Shown here piece after piece: positions 15,054 to 15,745 of a stretch of 15,745 bases of DNA. Origin of the DNA: Caryophanales bacterium UBA6414 (GTDB lineage Bacteria; Bacillota_I; Bacilli_A; RF39; UBA660); contig DJPK01000028.1 in NCBI GenBank assembly GCA_002438545.1, positions 771-16,515 on the forward strand. The letters are read 5' to 3'. The notes under the pieces were generated by a model that was not told where the DNA came from, searched no databases, and saw only the letters and a program-made list of their open reading frames with translations. The translations under genes and the position numbers were made by a program. Within the stretch, counting starts at the first letter, position 1; each line of letters opens with the position of its first letter.

Positions 15054-15079
15054 GAAACTGAATGTTTCCTTATTATTTT
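15054..15079 (+). terminator. Tentative 3' end of the toxin mRNA
   Basis: GAAAC (15054-15058) pairs with GTTTC (15064-15068) around TGAAT, followed by the T-rich CTTATTATTTT. The T tract is interrupted, so this is a weak call. It would give an mRNA of about 240 nt overlapping the antisense RNA by about 90-100 nt. Confidence 0.35.
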
Positions 15080-15091
15080 ATGCAAATTGCT

Positions 15092-15121
15092 TTGACAAAT
15101 ACATTGTAGCATAGAAATAAT
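15092..15121 (+). promoter_or_regulatory. Promoter of dusB
   Basis: A perfect TTGACA (15092-15097), 18 bases, then AATAAT (15116-15121; five of six). The start is near 15128, about 20 bases before the ATG. It is interleaved with the antisense promoter on the other strand. Confidence 0.65.
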
Positions 15122-15131
15122 AATATTGCAA
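15103..15131 (-). promoter_or_regulatory. Promoter of the antisense RNA
   Basis: Read on the minus strand: TTGCAA (15131-15126), exactly 17 bases, then TACAAT (15108-15103) preceded by TGC as an extended -10. This is the same promoter style as the rpsF and rplI operons on the plus strand. Confidence 0.7.
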
Positions 15132-15146
15132 GTTTAAGGTGATTAT

Positions 15147-15745
15147 ATGGTATGGAAGATAGGTAATGTAGAAATAAAAAATAATATTATTTTAGCACCA
15201 ATGGCAGGAGTGTGTAATTCGGCTTTTAGAAGAATTATTAAAGAGATGGGTTGTGGACTTGTATATGCTGAAATGGTAAGTGATAAAGGGCTTGTTTATA
15301 ATAGTAAGAAGACTAAGGATATGCTTTATGTTTCAGATTATGAAAGGCCTATTGCTCAGCAGATATTTGGTAGTGATGTTGATACTTTTGTTGAGGCTGC
15401 AAAAATGGTTTATGAGATAATGAAACCGGATATTATTGATATTAATATGGGATGCCCGGTACCTAAAGTTGCTGTTAGGGCTCAAGCCGGAAGTGCTCTT
15501 TTAAAGAATCCGGCAAAGATTAGAGAGATAGTTAGTGCAGTTGTGAAGGCTGTTCCTATACCGGTTACTGTTAAGATACGTAGTGGTTGGGATAGTAATA
15601 GTATAAATGCTGTTGAAGTTGCTAAAATATGTGAAGAAGCCGGAGCTAAAGCAATATGCGTTCATGGACGTACTAGAAGTCAAGGTTATAGTGGTAGAGT
15701 TGACTTAGATATAATTAAGAAAGTAAAAGAAAGTGTTTCTATTCC
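15147..15745 (+). CDS. dusB: tRNA-dihydrouridine synthase B, cut off at the window end
   Basis: Dus enzymes reduce uridines in tRNA to dihydrouridine, using FMN and NADPH. The first 199 codons are visible with no stop before the edge of the window; the full protein should be about 320-330 residues. It starts MVWKIGNVEIKNNIILAPMAGVCNSAFRR (FMN-binding start of the TIM barrel), with YAEMVSDKGLVY, QIFGSD, the catalytic DINMGCPVPK (Cys103), GSALLKNP, VTVKIRSGW and CVHGRTRSQGYSG (His173). The segment after the catalytic Cys reads VAVRAQAGSAL; I expected more basic or Gly-rich residues there, a minor variation. The SD AAGGTGA (15136-15142) supports ATG 15147. It has its own promoter, downstream of the toxin-like locus. 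In Firmicutes dusB often precedes lysS; that cannot be seen here. Confidence 0.95.
   Translation, partial: MVWKIGNVEIKNNIILAPMAGVCNSAFRRIIKEMGCGLVYAEMVSDKGLVYNSKKTKDMLYVSDYERPIAQQIFGSDVDTFVEAAKMVYEIMKPDIIDINMGCPVPKVAVRAQAGSALLKNPAKIREIVSAVVKAVPIPVTVKIRSGWDSNSINAVEVAKICEEAGAKAICVHGRTRSQGYSGRVDLDIIKKVKESVSI

Larger units (their letters stand above)
14982..15096 (-). ncRNA. Convergent antisense RNA, probable antitoxin
   Basis: On the minus strand a well-formed promoter (15103-15131) predicts a start near 15096, and a terminator hairpin with six T ends it near 14982, giving an RNA of about 115 nt. It would be fully complementary to the 3' UTR and last few codons of the peptide mRNA, the arrangement of TxpA/RatA and BsrG/SR4, where the antisense RNA blocks translation or triggers RNase III decay. 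It has no convincing ORF. Its existence is inferred from promoter and terminator signals. Confidence 0.7.

Noticed and set aside
15501..15683. Minus-strand open frame opposite dusB
   Set aside because: dusB is clearly coding here, with the conserved HGRTR region. The reverse frame is Thr/Ser/Tyr/Asn-rich noise.
1..15745. CRISPR arrays, insertion sequences, tRNA or rRNA genes, prophage attachment sites
   Set aside because: I saw no regularly spaced repeats, transposase motifs, tRNA cloverleaf or T-loop consensus, or integrase-like genes.

Overview
The window is about 15.7 kb of very AT-rich DNA (roughly 30% G+C by eye). All substantial genes lie on the + strand, and most follow a strong purine-rich Shine-Dalgarno (SD) sequence. 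Serine is mostly AGT and leucine mostly TTA, with G in excess over C on the coding strand, as on a leading strand. The gene content (one-chain pyruvate:ferredoxin oxidoreductase, Mini-III RNase, PepF, rpsF-ssb-rpsR, rplI-dnaB, WalJ, RlmH, DusB) fits an anaerobic low-GC Firmicute, probably an uncultured gut Bacilli/'Tenericutes' lineage such as RF39. That placement is inference. TGA is a real stop at the ATGA junctions at 13548 and 14315, so the mycoplasma code is not used. A LysM/G5/M23 peptidase suggests a peptidoglycan wall.

Layout. 86-658 encodes a small lipoprotein ending in an intrinsic terminator. 713-1324 encodes an unrecognised protein. 1380-4763 is nifJ (PFOR). 4841-7013 is mrnC-pepF. 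7035-8169 is the rpsF-ssb-rpsR operon, whose leader folds like an S6:S18 autoregulatory element. 8223-9473 is a divergent M3-like zinc peptidase and 9617-10168 a conserved hypothetical; both sit between rpsR and rplI, where Bacillus has other genes. 10257-14749 is a tightly packed operon: rplI, dnaB, an M23 peptidase, walJ and rlmH. 14800-15131 holds a small locus that looks like a type I toxin-antitoxin system. 15147 to the end is the 5' part of dusB.

The genes mix housekeeping translation and replication functions (S6, S18, L9, SSB, DnaB, Mini-III, RlmH, DusB) with anaerobic pyruvate metabolism, peptide turnover and cell-wall remodelling. Transcription units are separated by very compact junctions in which a terminator is followed directly by, or overlaps, the next promoter. 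Promoters often carry an extended -10 (TGn before TATAAT or TACAAT) with 17-bp spacing.

The best candidate for an undescribed system is at 14800-15131. A 32-residue single-membrane-helix peptide has its SD locked in a hairpin. The 5' and 3' UTRs of its mRNA can pair. A convergent antisense RNA of about 115 nt has its own promoter and a terminator that is fully paired only on the minus strand. The antisense promoter is interleaved with the dusB promoter.
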